A stretch of DNA of 45,311 bases from an uncultured Christensenellaceae bacterium (GCA_905234985.1 CAJOJQ010000021.1:1-45311), one strand, 5' to 3'. Positions 17,801 to 26,249 are shown, numbered from the stretch's first letter. Numbers and translations: made by a program. Notes: generated by a model from the letters alone, not told the origin.

Positions 17801-18940
17801 AAGATCATGATCCATCTGATCGACTTGGACAGCGAATACAAGATGCAGGAAATGGCGTCCGGCGCGAAGCGGGCGCCCGTCACCAGCCTGCGGTGCGAAT
17901 CCATTTATCACGACTGCACCGAGGGCATCCCCGTATCGAAGAAGCCCACCCGGATCAGCCTGTGCAGCCAGCCGGACGACGGCGTTTCCGAGGATGAAAG
18001 CCGCCCCACCCTGCTGGTGTTCGATTCCCTGGACGGCAAGGTGCACCCCGGCGAGGAAGGCAACAAGGATCTGCTCTATTTTGAGTACGCCCGCGTCCGG
18101 CTGGACGGACAGGTGCGGGAATGCAACGTGCGAAAGGCCGAAGTGCGCATCCCCGACCGGGAAACCGAGCTGTGGCATCCGGAATTTGGGGAAACGGAGC
18201 GCGGCCAGCGGTATGCGGTGGAAGCCGTTCGGAATTCGGATCATGTGTTGCTGCGCGTTTCGGACGAAGAACGGGTATATGAAGTCATTTTGGCGCTGCC
18301 CGATACGTCCCGTTTTGTGTACCTCGCCATCACCGGCGAGCATTGCGAGGTACACAATATCCGCGTGGAGACCGACACCAGGGAAGCCGCCCCGGAATCC
18401 ATTCCCCGCATTGCCGAGGAAATCAGCTTCATTAAGAACTGCCCCCAGGGCGACGTGCCCAATATCCAGGTGGACAGCTGGCGCACGGCGGCCACCGCGG
18501 GCATTCCCATCAGGAACGGCATGACGCTCACCTTCCACACCATGAGCCTGCCCACCGCCCGCCTGGTGTGGCACTGCCCCTTCATCAGCGTGTTTTCCTC
18601 GGCAAACGGCCAGGTGAACGGCGAGGGCTTCCGGGAATATATGCTGCTGCGCCTGGACGGCGAAAGCTGGGAATCCGACGAGCATGTGGAAAATAAGGTG
18701 AAGGTGGAGCAGCTGGAAAGTTTCGTGGGCTGGAACGTCTGGAAGGAAAAGAATAAGCAGGGCCTGGACTGCACCGTGACCATCCGCCGGGACAAGCACA
18801 GGATCATGATGCACACCGATAATTTGGGCATCGAAATCAGCAGCGTTACGGAGATTCACGACAGCGTGAAGGACGTGTTCATCGCCATTACCGGCGACCA
18901 GTGCGCGGTCACGAACATTCGCGTGACCCGGGATGAATAA
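14816..18940 (+). CDS. Beta-propeller/Y_Y_Y sensor fused to HD-GYP with duplicated C-terminal module
   Basis: This 1374-residue membrane protein probably breaks down c-di-GMP in response to an external ligand. A signal peptide (about 1-31) is followed by two-component-type propeller repeats (about 55-690; repeated LWIG, IWIS and LWFA blades), a Y_Y_Y domain (about 698-768), one membrane helix (about 782-806) and a cytoplasmic HD-GYP domain (about 824-1010) with LLHDVGKIG and HHERYNGKGYPEG intact. The last 310 residues are not part of the usual architecture. They contain two related modules that end in matching segments, AITGEHCEVHNIRV and AITGDQCAVTNIRV. Propeller/Y_Y_Y sensors usually drive histidine kinases, so an HD-GYP output is less common. 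It is followed 20 bp later by a PPC-domain gene. Confidence 0.92.
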   Translation: MPKRIHPAVRFCVFLAAVLLFTALFSAVSFAESDVVSHNACGVVNRPLSVDPTGRSEGFSAVLYDNSNGLPTSEANAIAETDEGFLWIGSYAGLIRYDGNTFERMDSTSGLTSIKCLYVDSRNRLWIGTNDNGVAMLEQGELRRWGKLDGMASAHTRAITEDQSGTIYIATSRGIARIDADGNFSMMEDSALAEVDMRDLRIGNDGIIYGTSDSGDLLTIRDGELLSFITPAESPLGGVGAILPDPKNPGKLYHEAADLGLYYVDLNGGFTVIEKLDIAPLTYLRQMEYIDGKIWICAGNGIGVLEDGRFTLLENLPMNNNVVRVMTDYLGNLWFASTRQGVMKVVPNQFSDMFGRFSLPATVVNSTCMCGELLFVGTDTGLMALDENGPVGSVPLTKAVTASGKDLEADDLIKLLSGVRIRSILRDSKDRIWISTWRACGLLRFDHGEVTAFTTEDGLLSANLRAVSEREDGTILVALTGGVNVIDGDRVIASYGKQDGVVITESLTVAEGWNGDIVLGSNGGGIYVINETGLRCIDVEDGLPSDTVMRLKRDVKRNVIWIVSSSAIAYMTPDYQVTAVKKFPYPNNFDLYEAGNGDMWILSSNGIYVVPADELIANGEINPVFYGVASGLPCIATANSYSELTADGDLYIAGSTGVCKVNVDKPFEDVNDLKAVVPYVEADGKIIYPNKSGVFVIPANTQKLTVLGSVYNFSLSDPQVSYQLEGFDRQFTTVSRGEMLPSDYTNLSGGTYHFVMQLKDSLGRGNKEVSVTIVKEKAFYEETWFHVVAGLILLNLIAAGVRLYVGKKTRAFEKKQQESREQFEQTAEALASAIDAKDKYTNGHSRRVAEYSLKIAQEAGKTEEECEKIYFAALLHDVGKIGVPIEILSKKGRLTDEEFEYIKQHPGMGGQILSSIKKSPWLSIGARYHHERYNGKGYPEGLKGEAIPEIARIIAVADAYDAMTSNRSYRSAIPQHIVREEIVKGIGAQFDPQFAKIMIHLIDLDSEYKMQEMASGAKRAPVTSLRCESIYHDCTEGIPVSKKPTRISLCSQPDDGVSEDESRPTLLVFDSLDGKVHPGEEGNKDLLYFEYARVRLDGQVRECNVRKAEVRIPDRETELWHPEFGETERGQRYAVEAVRNSDHVLLRVSDEERVYEVILALPDTSRFVYLAITGEHCEVHNIRVETDTREAAPESIPRIAEEISFIKNCPQGDVPNIQVDSWRTAATAGIPIRNGMTLTFHTMSLPTARLVWHCPFISVFSSANGQVNGEGFREYMLLRLDGESWESDEHVENKVKVEQLESFVGWNVWKEKNKQGLDCTVTIRRDKHRIMMHTDNLGIEISSVTEIHDSVKDVFIAITGDQCAVTNIRVTRDE

Positions 18941-18960
18941 AGGAAAAGGGAGAGAAAAGC

Positions 18961-19383
18961 ATGCAGTACAAAAAATTCGGCGACGCCTATCTGGTGCGCA
19001 TCGACCTGAACGAAGAAATCATGCAGAGCCTGAAAGCCCTGTGCGAGAAAGAGGATATCCATTTGGCCCAGGTGGACGCCATCGGCGCGGCGAATCACGC
19101 GGTCATCGGCGTGTACGACTTGGAAAAGCAGGCGTATCACAAGGAAGAACTTTCCGGGTTCATGGAAATCACCAGCCTTTCCGGCAACGTGACCCGGATG
19201 AACGGGGAAGCCTACATGCATCTCCACGGCACCCTGGCGGACCAGAACCACGCGCTGCACGGCGGGCACATCATCGAACTGACGGTGGGGGCCACCTGTG
19301 AAATGTTTGTGCGCGTTCTTGCCGGGGAAGCGACCCGCGTCAAGGATCAGGCCCTGGGCATCAATCTGATCGCCCTGCAATAG
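18961..19383 (+). CDS. PPC/DUF296 domain protein
   Basis: This is a 140-residue protein matching the PPC (plants and prokaryotes conserved, DUF296) fold, with the His-rich signature in MHLHGTLAD and ALHGGHI. In the family this surface binds a metal and mediates trimers. Bacterial members are often called DNA-binding by analogy with plant AT-hook proteins, but here there is no AT-hook. GGGAG lies upstream of the ATG. It starts 20 bp after the giant HD-GYP gene and is probably cotranscribed. The biochemical role is unknown. Confidence 0.85.
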   Translation: MQYKKFGDAYLVRIDLNEEIMQSLKALCEKEDIHLAQVDAIGAANHAVIGVYDLEKQAYHKEELSGFMEITSLSGNVTRMNGEAYMHLHGTLADQNHALHGGHIIELTVGATCEMFVRVLAGEATRVKDQALGINLIALQ

Positions 19384-19505
19384 CCGATTCCGAATTTATT
19401 AAAAAACTTTTACAAAATTTTTCTGATTGAGGGATGAAAGCAGGATTCTCAATCGTATATTGTTAGGAAATCCCAATCCTAAATCTTGCTACGGGAGGCA
19501 ATTCT

Positions 19506-21584
19506 ATGCATCGTACAAAGGTATTCATTCTGGCGGCGGCGCTGTGTCTGTGCGTCGCGCTGACGGCCCTGGCCCTGACGGAAGGCACGCTGAAAACCCT
19601 GTGGAACAGCGGCTGCGATTTCCTGTTCCATACCGACAACGTGACTGTCACCGGCCAAGCTGCCTTCTCCCTGGATGGGAAGCGCTTCAAAACGGCGGAG
19701 CTCAACTACGTGCAGGACGGCTACAAGTCCTATTACGGCTTAAAGCTGCTCACGCCCTGGAGCGACGGCACCGAGCATCAAACCGGCTGGACCATCATCG
19801 CCGCCGCGGACGGCACCATCACCGTCATGGAAGCCTTTAAGCCCGGCGTATATAACTGGGCCACCGGCACGCCGCAAAATACCCTGCTGCGCCGCACCGT
19901 GCGGCTGGACGCCCTGACCGAGCTGGGCGGCCTGCTGGCCGGTTCGGTGGAAAGCCTGCTGCCGGAGGGCGCGGTGACCGTTACCGAAGCGGAGGGCGGC
20001 AAAACCGTCCACATCGCGCTCGCTGACGGCCAAATCCCCGACGCGGCGGTGAGCGCCCTGAACCTGGCTGCGGACTATCTGGCCGCACGTTGGTTCAACG
20101 GCTATGACCGTTCCATCACCGAACAGGAAGCTCTTGTCTTCGATCAATACGTCACCGTGACGGAGGCGCTGACGGGCGGCACCGTGCGCTGGGTGCTGAA
20201 AGAAGCGGACGCGGACTTTGCCCTGGACGCCCAGGGCCGCCTGTCCGGCGTGCGCGGCACGGTCAAAGTATCGTCCGAATACTGGGACGGCACCGTGCGG
20301 GAAGTGGAAGTGAAGTTTGACTTTGCCGCCACGGACTACGGAACCAGCACCGTCAAGCCCTTCGATCCCGACGATTACGGCGTGGTATCCGGCGCGCTGC
20401 TGCCAGTGGAGGAAGAACCCCAGGGCATGGAACCCGCCGCCGATTACGTCTGGATGAACGAAGACTTCGGCCAGGCCACCGGCGTGCTGCTGCCCGCTTA
20501 CGCCTATACGGGCAGCGACTCCATCGAAGCCGCCGCGGCCGCTTATACGGCGGAAACCTTAGGCAGCCACTATCTGATGCCCCAGGGCGCGGCGTCCATT
20601 CCCGCCCCGGTGATCCTGAAAACCGTGGAGCAGGACGAAAATACCACCCTGGTGTACGGCAACTTCTGGGTGATGAATTACGTTCTGCGCGGCGCCGTGC
20701 TGGAATGCGTTTCCGGCGGCGAAGCCCCGGCCATCATGACCCTGACTAAATCCGGCGACGGCTGGACGGTGACGGCCTTTGAGGAAGCCGGAGACGGCGA
20801 TGATTACGCAAAGGACGTCCAGCGCTTCTCTCAGGGCGACGAGGAACTGGAAAAAGCGTTTTTTGCCGCGGTGGATACCGGCAAAGATCCCTTAAAGAGC
20901 GTCCGGCAGCGGTTCATTCAGGATTATGTGACCGCCAATAAGCTGGCCGTGCGGGCCTATCAGGATTACGGCTGGGAACCCATCGCCCTGACGCCCGGCT
21001 CCGAACCCAAGATCATTACCGCCATCGCCTCCGAAATCAACCCGGAGCATGTGGAATGCGTGGCCGCTTACGCGCGGATCACAGGCTATGCCGCCGATGA
21101 AAACAAGCTGACGGTGGAGCTGCTGACGCCGGAACGCTTCGACCGGGACGAAGTACTTAGTCTGGTACCCGGCGACGCCATTTACACCCAGGGCCAGGAA
21201 ATCAAGGTGGAAACGGTCAAGGAACAATACGGCTACGTGATTCTCAACGAGGGCGAGTTTGAGTTTTCGGAGGGTTCCGTGTGGCTCTATGAGGAAACGG
21301 ACGGCAGCTTCGCCGTCGCCGATTGGGACGATTACTCCTGGATCTCCCTTCCGGAAGCCGCTTTCCCCGTGACCGACAAGCTGCTGTTCCTGGACGGCAT
21401 TGACCCCTCCTCCGGCGAAATGCTGGATATGCCCACCGTACACAGCGGCGCGGAATTCCTGGAAATGCTGAAAAAGGAAGCCGCAGGGGAAGGCCCCGGC
21501 TTTGACGTAAACAACGTGTTCGTTGCCTTCGACGCCGACGGCCAGCTGGCGCTGGTGCAGCGGTATTATGTGCCCTGGCAGTAA
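19506..21584 (+). CDS. Large secreted protein of unknown function
   Basis: This is a 692-residue exported protein with a Sec signal peptide (hydrophobic 6-22, likely cleavage after ALA). The mature part is acidic and beta-rich, with several Trp/Tyr/Asp-rich segments (DYVWMNEDFG, WDDYSWISLP), and lacks recognisable catalytic motifs, cell-wall anchors or a lipobox. An internal sequence around 60-290 resembles outer-surface beta-sheet domains only in composition. GGGAGG stands before the ATG. The gap from 19384 to 19505 separates it from the PPC gene and holds an AT-rich stretch but no convincing promoter or terminator that I can assign. Transcription ends at the bidirectional terminator at 21769. 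Confidence 0.8.
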   Translation: MHRTKVFILAAALCLCVALTALALTEGTLKTLWNSGCDFLFHTDNVTVTGQAAFSLDGKRFKTAELNYVQDGYKSYYGLKLLTPWSDGTEHQTGWTIIAAADGTITVMEAFKPGVYNWATGTPQNTLLRRTVRLDALTELGGLLAGSVESLLPEGAVTVTEAEGGKTVHIALADGQIPDAAVSALNLAADYLAARWFNGYDRSITEQEALVFDQYVTVTEALTGGTVRWVLKEADADFALDAQGRLSGVRGTVKVSSEYWDGTVREVEVKFDFAATDYGTSTVKPFDPDDYGVVSGALLPVEEEPQGMEPAADYVWMNEDFGQATGVLLPAYAYTGSDSIEAAAAAYTAETLGSHYLMPQGAASIPAPVILKTVEQDENTTLVYGNFWVMNYVLRGAVLECVSGGEAPAIMTLTKSGDGWTVTAFEEAGDGDDYAKDVQRFSQGDEELEKAFFAAVDTGKDPLKSVRQRFIQDYVTANKLAVRAYQDYGWEPIALTPGSEPKIITAIASEINPEHVECVAAYARITGYAADENKLTVELLTPERFDRDEVLSLVPGDAIYTQGQEIKVETVKEQYGYVILNEGEFEFSEGSVWLYEETDGSFAVADWDDYSWISLPEAAFPVTDKLLFLDGIDPSSGEMLDMPTVHSGAEFLEMLKKEAAGEGPGFDVNNVFVAFDADGQLALVQRYYVPWQ

Positions 21585-21606
21585 CTGGATACGCTTCATA
21601 TTTTAT

Positions 21607-21766
21607 ACTAATTCAAACCTAAAATCCTTCCGTCTTCGGGCGTCTTTTCCTCTCTGGCTGTGCTTCATTCCGGTCAACGTAGCGCTGCTACGCCTCCCTT
21701 CATTCAGCTTTGCCAGAGAGGAAAATCCATCCCGAATCCTGGAATTATTTTAGATTTGACTTAGTA
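21607..21766. mobile_element. MITE-like 160-bp element with 20-bp terminal inverted repeats
   Basis: The ends 21607-21626 and 21747-21766 are inverted repeats matching at 18 of 20 positions (TACTAATTCAAACCTAAAAT against the right end read backwards), and similarity continues a few bases outward. The interior has further dyads but no open frame of note. It lies between convergent genes. The structure is that of a non-autonomous miniature element or a related intergenic repeat. Confidence 0.6.
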
Positions 21767-21768
21767 TT

Positions 21769-21799
21769 AAAACGCACCGCCTTCGGGCGATGCGTTTTT
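21769..21799. terminator. Bidirectional terminator between convergent genes
   Basis: AAAACGCA (21769-21776) and CGCC pair across a TTCG tetraloop with GGCG and TGCGTTTT (21791-21798), giving A-tract/U-tract symmetry. It serves the secreted protein gene on the plus strand and could also stop oppF transcription on the minus strand. Confidence 0.8.
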
Positions 21800-21805
21800 A
21801 TAATG

Positions 21806-21863
21806 TCAAGGATATGCGTCAGCCGTCCTTTTTCTCAAGGATATGCGTCAGCCGTCCTTTTTC
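21806..21863. repeat. Perfect tandem duplication of 29 bp at the oppF 3' end
   Basis: The segment 21806-21834 is repeated exactly at 21835-21863. The second copy contains the oppF stop codon (21848-21850) and its last codons; the first copy lies beyond the stop, so the protein is unaffected. The exact identity suggests a recent slippage or duplication event. Confidence 0.9.
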
Positions 21864-22792
21864 AGCTCCTCCTGGTACGCGTCCCACTCCTTCTGATTGG
21901 CGCGAACGAAGTGGCCCGGTTCGATTTCCGCCCAGAAGGGCTTGTCCGTGTTGTAATCGTGAACGGATTCGTCGTAGATCAGGGGCGGGCCTTCGGTGCG
22001 GCGGTCCGGGGAGGGCATGGGCACGGCGGACAGCAGGGCTTTCGTATACGGATGCAGGGGATGGCGGAACAGGATTTCCGTTTCGCCCAGCTCCATGAGC
22101 AGGCCCTTATGGATCACGGCGATGCGGTCGCAGATGAAGCGCATCACGCTTAAATCGTGGGAAATGAACAGGTAGGTGAGACCCCGTTCTTTCTGCAGAT
22201 CGGCAAGCAGGTTCAGCACCTGGGCGCGGATGGAAACGTCCAGGGCGGAAATGGGTTCGTCGGCCACGATGAATTCCGGCTCCATGATCAGCGCCCGGGC
22301 GATGCCGATGCGCTGGCGCTGGCCCCCGGAAAACTCGTGGGGGAAACGGCTGGCGAACTCGGGCAGCAATCCCACGTCCAAAAGGGCCTGACGCACCTTT
22401 TGCTCCCGCTCCTCCTTCGTCAGCTTCCGGTCGGAATTATACAGGCCCTCGGATACGATGTAGTCCACCTTGGCCCGCTCGTTCAGGGAAGCCATGGGGT
22501 CCTGGAAGATCATCTGGATTTTCCGCGTCACCTGCCGGTCCAGATCTTTGCTGATTTTTCCGTTAATTTTCTGGCCGTCGAAAATCACTTCGCCCCCCGC
22601 CGTTTCGTAAATGCGGATGATGGCGCGGCCAATGGTGGTTTTGCCGGAGCCGCTTTCGCCCACCAAACCGAAGGTCTCGCCGCGGTAAATATCGAAGCTG
22701 ACCCCCTTCACGGCGTGGAAGGGCTTGCGGCGGGAGCCGAAATCCACCTTCATGTCCTTGACGGACAGCAGGACTTTTCTATCTTCACTCAT
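21848..22792 (-). CDS. oppF: Peptide ABC transporter ATP-binding protein OppF
   Basis: This is one of two ATPases powering oligopeptide import. The 314 residues carry Walker A (GESGSGKTT, about 40-48), the ABC signature (FSGGQRQR), Walker B (FIVADEP) and the C-terminal oligopeptide/dipeptide transporter extension that ends in a conserved Pro/Tyr-rich segment ([10 protein letters not shown]). AGGAGG lies 8 nt before the ATG. The start overlaps the end of oppD by 4 bp. It is the last gene of the opp operon, and the 29-bp tandem repeat straddles its stop codon. OppF against DppF cannot be separated by sequence alone. Confidence 0.95.
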   Translation of the reverse strand: MSEDRKVLLSVKDMKVDFGSRRKPFHAVKGVSFDIYRGETFGLVGESGSGKTTIGRAIIRIYETAGGEVIFDGQKINGKISKDLDRQVTRKIQMIFQDPMASLNERAKVDYIVSEGLYNSDRKLTKEEREQKVRQALLDVGLLPEFASRFPHEFSGGQRQRIGIARALIMEPEFIVADEPISALDVSIRAQVLNLLADLQKERGLTYLFISHDLSVMRFICDRIAVIHKGLLMELGETEILFRHPLHPYTKALLSAVPMPSPDRRTEGPPLIYDESVHDYNTDKPFWAEIEPGHFVRANQKEWDAYQEELKKDG

Positions 22793-23823
22793 GCCAATTC
22801 CTCCTGCTTCAGCCGTTTCAGGACGGGCGGCGGGTCAACTTTGGGCGCGTCGGGATGCAGCAGCCAGGTGCGGGCGAAGTGGGTGGGACTCACCTCAAAC
22901 ATGGGCGGCCGCCGCTCAAAATCTATTTTCAGCGCCTGGGGGTTCCGGGGGGCAAAAGCGTCTCCCTTGATTTCCTGATACAGGCTGGGAGGCGTACCCT
23001 GAATGGAAAACAGCTTTTCTCCCTTCACGCCCAATTGGGGCAGGGAGGACAGCAGCGCCCAGGTGTAGGGGTGCTTCGCGTCGTAGAAGACTTCCCGGGC
23101 CATGCCGATCTCCACGATGTCCCCGGCGTACATGACGGCCACCCGGTCGGCCACGTTGGCGACCACGCCCAAATCGTGGGTGATGTATACGGTGGTCAGG
23201 TGATATTTGCGCACCAAATCGCGGATCAGGTGCAGAATCTGCGCCTGAATGGTCACGTCGAGCGCGGTGGTGGGTTCGTCGCAGATGAGAATTTTCGGGT
23301 TGCAGGCCATGGCGATGGCGATGACCACCCGCTGGCGCATGCCGCCGGAAAACTCGTGGGGGTACTGCCTGCTGCGGCGCTCCGGCTCGGGAATGCCCAC
23401 GTCGGACAGGAGCGCCACCGCCCGTTTGTGGGCCTCCGGGCCGGTGACGTGCTGGTGCAGGGCGATGGCCTCCTCAATCTGCATGCCGATGGTTTTCAGG
23501 GGGTTCAGGCTGGTCATGGGGTCCTGAAGCACCATGGCGATTTCCTTGCCCCGGATGGTGAGCCATTCCTTTTCGCTCTTGAACTTCGCCAGGTCCTGGC
23601 CGTTGTACAGGATGCTGCCGCTGTCGATCCAGCCGTTCTGGTCCATGAGGCCCATGAAGGTTTTGGTCAGCACCGATTTGCCGCTGCCGCTTTCGCCCAC
23701 GATGGCCAGGGTCTCGCCCTTGTATAAATCCAGGGACACGTCCCGGATGGCGTGGAGCATCTTTCCCCGGAGGGAAAACTTTACGTTCAGGTTTTGTACG
23801 GATAAAATGGGTTCCTGATCCAC
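22789..23823 (-). CDS. oppD: Peptide ABC transporter ATP-binding protein OppD
   Basis: This is the second ATPase of the oligopeptide importer. Its 344 residues have Walker A (GESGSGKSV), the signature FSGGMRQR, Walker B (ILICDEP) and the C-terminal Opp extension. The first codon is GTG with GGAGGG about 6 nt upstream, and 12 bp separate it from oppC. It acts as a heterodimer with OppF on the cytoplasmic face of the OppBC channel. Confidence 0.95.
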   Translation of the reverse strand: MDQEPILSVQNLNVKFSLRGKMLHAIRDVSLDLYKGETLAIVGESGSGKSVLTKTFMGLMDQNGWIDSGSILYNGQDLAKFKSEKEWLTIRGKEIAMVLQDPMTSLNPLKTIGMQIEEAIALHQHVTGPEAHKRAVALLSDVGIPEPERRSRQYPHEFSGGMRQRVVIAIAMACNPKILICDEPTTALDVTIQAQILHLIRDLVRKYHLTTVYITHDLGVVANVADRVAVMYAGDIVEIGMAREVFYDAKHPYTWALLSSLPQLGVKGEKLFSIQGTPPSLYQEIKGDAFAPRNPQALKIDFERRPPMFEVSPTHFARTWLLHPDAPKVDPPPVLKRLKQEELA

Positions 23824-23835
23824 GGTTTTCCCTCC

Positions 23836-25245
23836 TTACAGATGATTCTTGGGATCGGCGGCGTCGGCGAAAGCGTTGCCGATGATGTAGAACGAAATGG
23901 TGATAATGGACAGCACGATGGCGGGGAAGAAGAGCTGATACCGCAGGGAGGCGGAGGAGATCAGTTTGCGTCCCTCATTGATCAGATTGCCTAAGGAGGG
24001 CACGTCCACCGGCAGGCCCAAGCCGATGTAGGTGATGAACACCTCGCTGCCGATGGCCCCGGGAATGGCCAGCGCCATGCGCAGCATGATGACCGAAACC
24101 AGATACGGCAGCAGGTTCCGCATCATGATCCGAACGGAACCCGTGCCCAAGCACCGGGAAGCTAAGTTATAATCCCGGTCGCGGATAATGACGATCTGAT
24201 TGCGGATGAAGCGCGCCATACCCAGCCAGCGCGTGAGCGACATGGCGAAAATCAGGGTGCGGATACCGGGCCGCATGATGTAGGAAATGAGGATCAGGAT
24301 GATGGTGGTGGGAATATTGTCCAGCACGTTGTAGACTTCGGTGATCAGCCGATCCAGCCTGCGCACATAGCCCCAGACAACGCCTACGATGATGCCGATG
24401 AACGCCTCAAAAAAGGCCACCACAAAGCCGATCCACAGGCTGGTGCGGGTGCCGCTCCACACCCGGGCCCAAAGATCCTGGCCGATGTTGTTGGTGCCGA
24501 ACAGGAAGGGATTTTCCGAGGGAATGCTGTGCAGCGCCGTTTCTTTGATCGTGATCACCTTTCCGTCGCCCGTTTCCCGCAGGCTGGCTTTTTCGGCGTA
24601 AAGCGGCTCGCCGCCGTTGGTGTAGTCCACAGGCTCTTCATAGACGGAGATGGGGAAATTGGACTTGCTCTCGTAGGGGGTGGCGGTGGGGTCGGCGGGC
24701 AGCTTCAGCTTGGTCTGGAAATTGTTCTTCACATAACCGACCACGCCGTTATATTCGATCTTGCACCAGTCTTCCCCGTATTCCAGCAGGGTAAAGGCCT
24801 GGCGCGCCTTGAGAGTGAGCGCCACGTTTGTCACGGCGTACCAGTTATCGTCGATGGCGCTGCCCATCAGGAGCGTTCCCTCCGGCACGGTGATGTACGT
24901 TGTCGTCAGGCTGGGCGACTGGTTTTGCAGCTGCATGCCGGTGACGGGATTGTTGTAGACCGTGTTGGCCTCGTACTGGCCGGGGAGATAGGGCTGGATG
25001 AAGGTAAACAGCAGCACCAGCGCCAGCACGGTCAGCAGCGTGATGGCCATGCGGTTATGAAAAAACACGTTGAAGGTGCTGCGCCAATAGGAATAGTTGG
25101 AAAAGCCCGTTTTTTCGGACGCCTGTTCGTCGTACTGGGCGGGGGCGAACAGCGATTTGTCGATCTCCTGCGAAGGGGCGCCCTGGATCGCGGCGGAGAT
25201 ATTGTCCTCGACCCGGCGCTTGCGGCCCTCAAAAAGCGACAGCAT
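23836..25245 (-). CDS. oppC: Peptide ABC transporter permease OppC with an SH3-like insert
   Basis: This is a channel subunit of the oligopeptide importer. It has 469 residues against roughly 300 for typical OppC. After a cytoplasmic N-terminus of about 65 residues and a first helix (about 67-86) there is a long extracytoplasmic region (about 90-262) before the normal OppC core, which starts with the usual NPFLFGTNNIGQDLWARV segment. Residues about 136-178 inside this region resemble a bacterial SH3 domain, ending in DWCKIEYNGVVGYVKNNF. Bacterial SH3 domains often bind peptidoglycan or peptides. The core carries the EAA-type loop. The ATG overlaps the oppB stop by one base (TGATG). Confidence 0.92.
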   Translation of the reverse strand: MLSLFEGRKRRVEDNISAAIQGAPSQEIDKSLFAPAQYDEQASEKTGFSNYSYWRSTFNVFFHNRMAITLLTVLALVLLFTFIQPYLPGQYEANTVYNNPVTGMQLQNQSPSLTTTYITVPEGTLLMGSAIDDNWYAVTNVALTLKARQAFTLLEYGEDWCKIEYNGVVGYVKNNFQTKLKLPADPTATPYESKSNFPISVYEEPVDYTNGGEPLYAEKASLRETGDGKVITIKETALHSIPSENPFLFGTNNIGQDLWARVWSGTRTSLWIGFVVAFFEAFIGIIVGVVWGYVRRLDRLITEVYNVLDNIPTTIILILISYIMRPGIRTLIFAMSLTRWLGMARFIRNQIVIIRDRDYNLASRCLGTGSVRIMMRNLLPYLVSVIMLRMALAIPGAIGSEVFITYIGLGLPVDVPSLGNLINEGRKLISSASLRYQLFFPAIVLSIITISFYIIGNAFADAADPKNHL

Positions 25246-26186
25246 CAGCGCGCACCCTCTTTCTTCACAAAGCTGATCCTGGGGTCGATCACGGCCATCA
25301 GCAGATCGCCCAGCAGCATGCCGATGATGCCGATGGCGGAATAGAGCATCACCAGGGTCTGCACCATGGGGTTATCCTGGCGGCCGATCACGTCCACCAG
25401 CAAGCCGCCCATGCCCGGCACGGAATACAGGGATTCGATGTAGATAGAGCCGGAAATGGTATAGAGGATGGAGGCAGGGATATACTGGATCATGGGCACG
25501 AAAGCGTTGCGGAATACGTGGCGCATCATGATCTTCTGGCTGACCACGCCCTTGGCGCGGGCAAGCCGCACATAATCCTTGTTGATTTCATCCAGCATGT
25601 AGCGCCTCAGCCACATGGCGTAGCTGGCGGTGGAACCCAGGGACATGGAAAACACGGGCAAGATCCACGTGATCCAGTTGGTTCGGTCGAACAGAAGCGA
25701 AATGTGCATCCAGTCTGTACCGTACAGCTGGATAAAAATATAATAAACCGCCGCGGGCACCGCGTTGATGAACACGATGAACACCGTGCCGAATTTATCC
25801 CAGAATTTATTTTTGCTGCGGGCCATGGCCGCCCCCAGGGGGATGCCCATCAGCAGGGACAGCGCCATGCTCATCAGGCCCATCTGGATGGAAAGGGGGG
25901 CCTTCTGGGCGATGATGCCGGCGATGGACGTGCCCACGCTGTACCGGGTGGAGGTGCCAAAATCGCCCTGGAACAGCTTGGCGTAAAAGTCCCAAAGCTG
26001 GGCCGGGATCGGCTTGGTCAGGCCCAAATTGGCCAGCTTTACGTTGATCTGCGCCTCGCTCAGCTTTTCAAAATTGTCAAAATAGCCCTCGATGGGCATT
26101 TGCCTGAGCAGCACAAACACAATGGTGATGACGATAAACAGCGTCAGCACGGACAGGGCCAGCCGTTTGAACACATATTTCACCAT
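25245..26186 (-). CDS. oppB: Peptide ABC transporter permease OppB
   Basis: This is a channel subunit of the oligopeptide importer, 313 residues from the ATG at 26186. An in-frame GTG at 26216 would add ten residues with no hydrophobic or family-like sequence. The protein has the N-terminal helix (about 8-28), the GDFGTSTRYSVG motif typical of OppB and five further helices with the EAA loop (DYVRLARAKG). The ribosome site is weak (GTGAG), so translation may depend partly on coupling. It follows oppA after a 108-bp gap that contains a hairpin. Confidence 0.93.
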   Translation of the reverse strand: MVKYVFKRLALSVLTLFIVITIVFVLLRQMPIEGYFDNFEKLSEAQINVKLANLGLTKPIPAQLWDFYAKLFQGDFGTSTRYSVGTSIAGIIAQKAPLSIQMGLMSMALSLLMGIPLGAAMARSKNKFWDKFGTVFIVFINAVPAAVYYIFIQLYGTDWMHISLLFDRTNWITWILPVFSMSLGSTASYAMWLRRYMLDEINKDYVRLARAKGVVSQKIMMRHVFRNAFVPMIQYIPASILYTISGSIYIESLYSVPGMGGLLVDVIGRQDNPMVQTLVMLYSAIGIIGMLLGDLLMAVIDPRISFVKKEGAR

Positions 26187-26227
26187 GGTTTTCTCACAAC
26201 CTTTAAGGTATTGCACAATATATCGCG

Positions 26228-26249
26228 GAGGCGGCCGTCAGACCGCCCC
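26228..26249 (-). promoter_or_regulatory. Intercistronic hairpin between oppA and oppB
   Basis: GAGGCGG (26228-26234) can pair with CCGCCCC (26243-26249) over an 8-nt loop. There is no U-tract. In binding-protein operons such hairpins often protect the upstream oppA message or reduce downstream transcription, giving more OppA than permease. Confidence 0.45.

Noticed and set aside
17054..18859. 601-residue open frame on the minus strand
   Set aside because: It is antisense to the giant HD-GYP gene and has no recognisable protein features.
1340..18940. c-di-GMP riboswitch among the GGDEF/HD-GYP genes
   Set aside because: I found no segment resembling the class-I or class-II c-di-GMP aptamer core in the intergenic regions.
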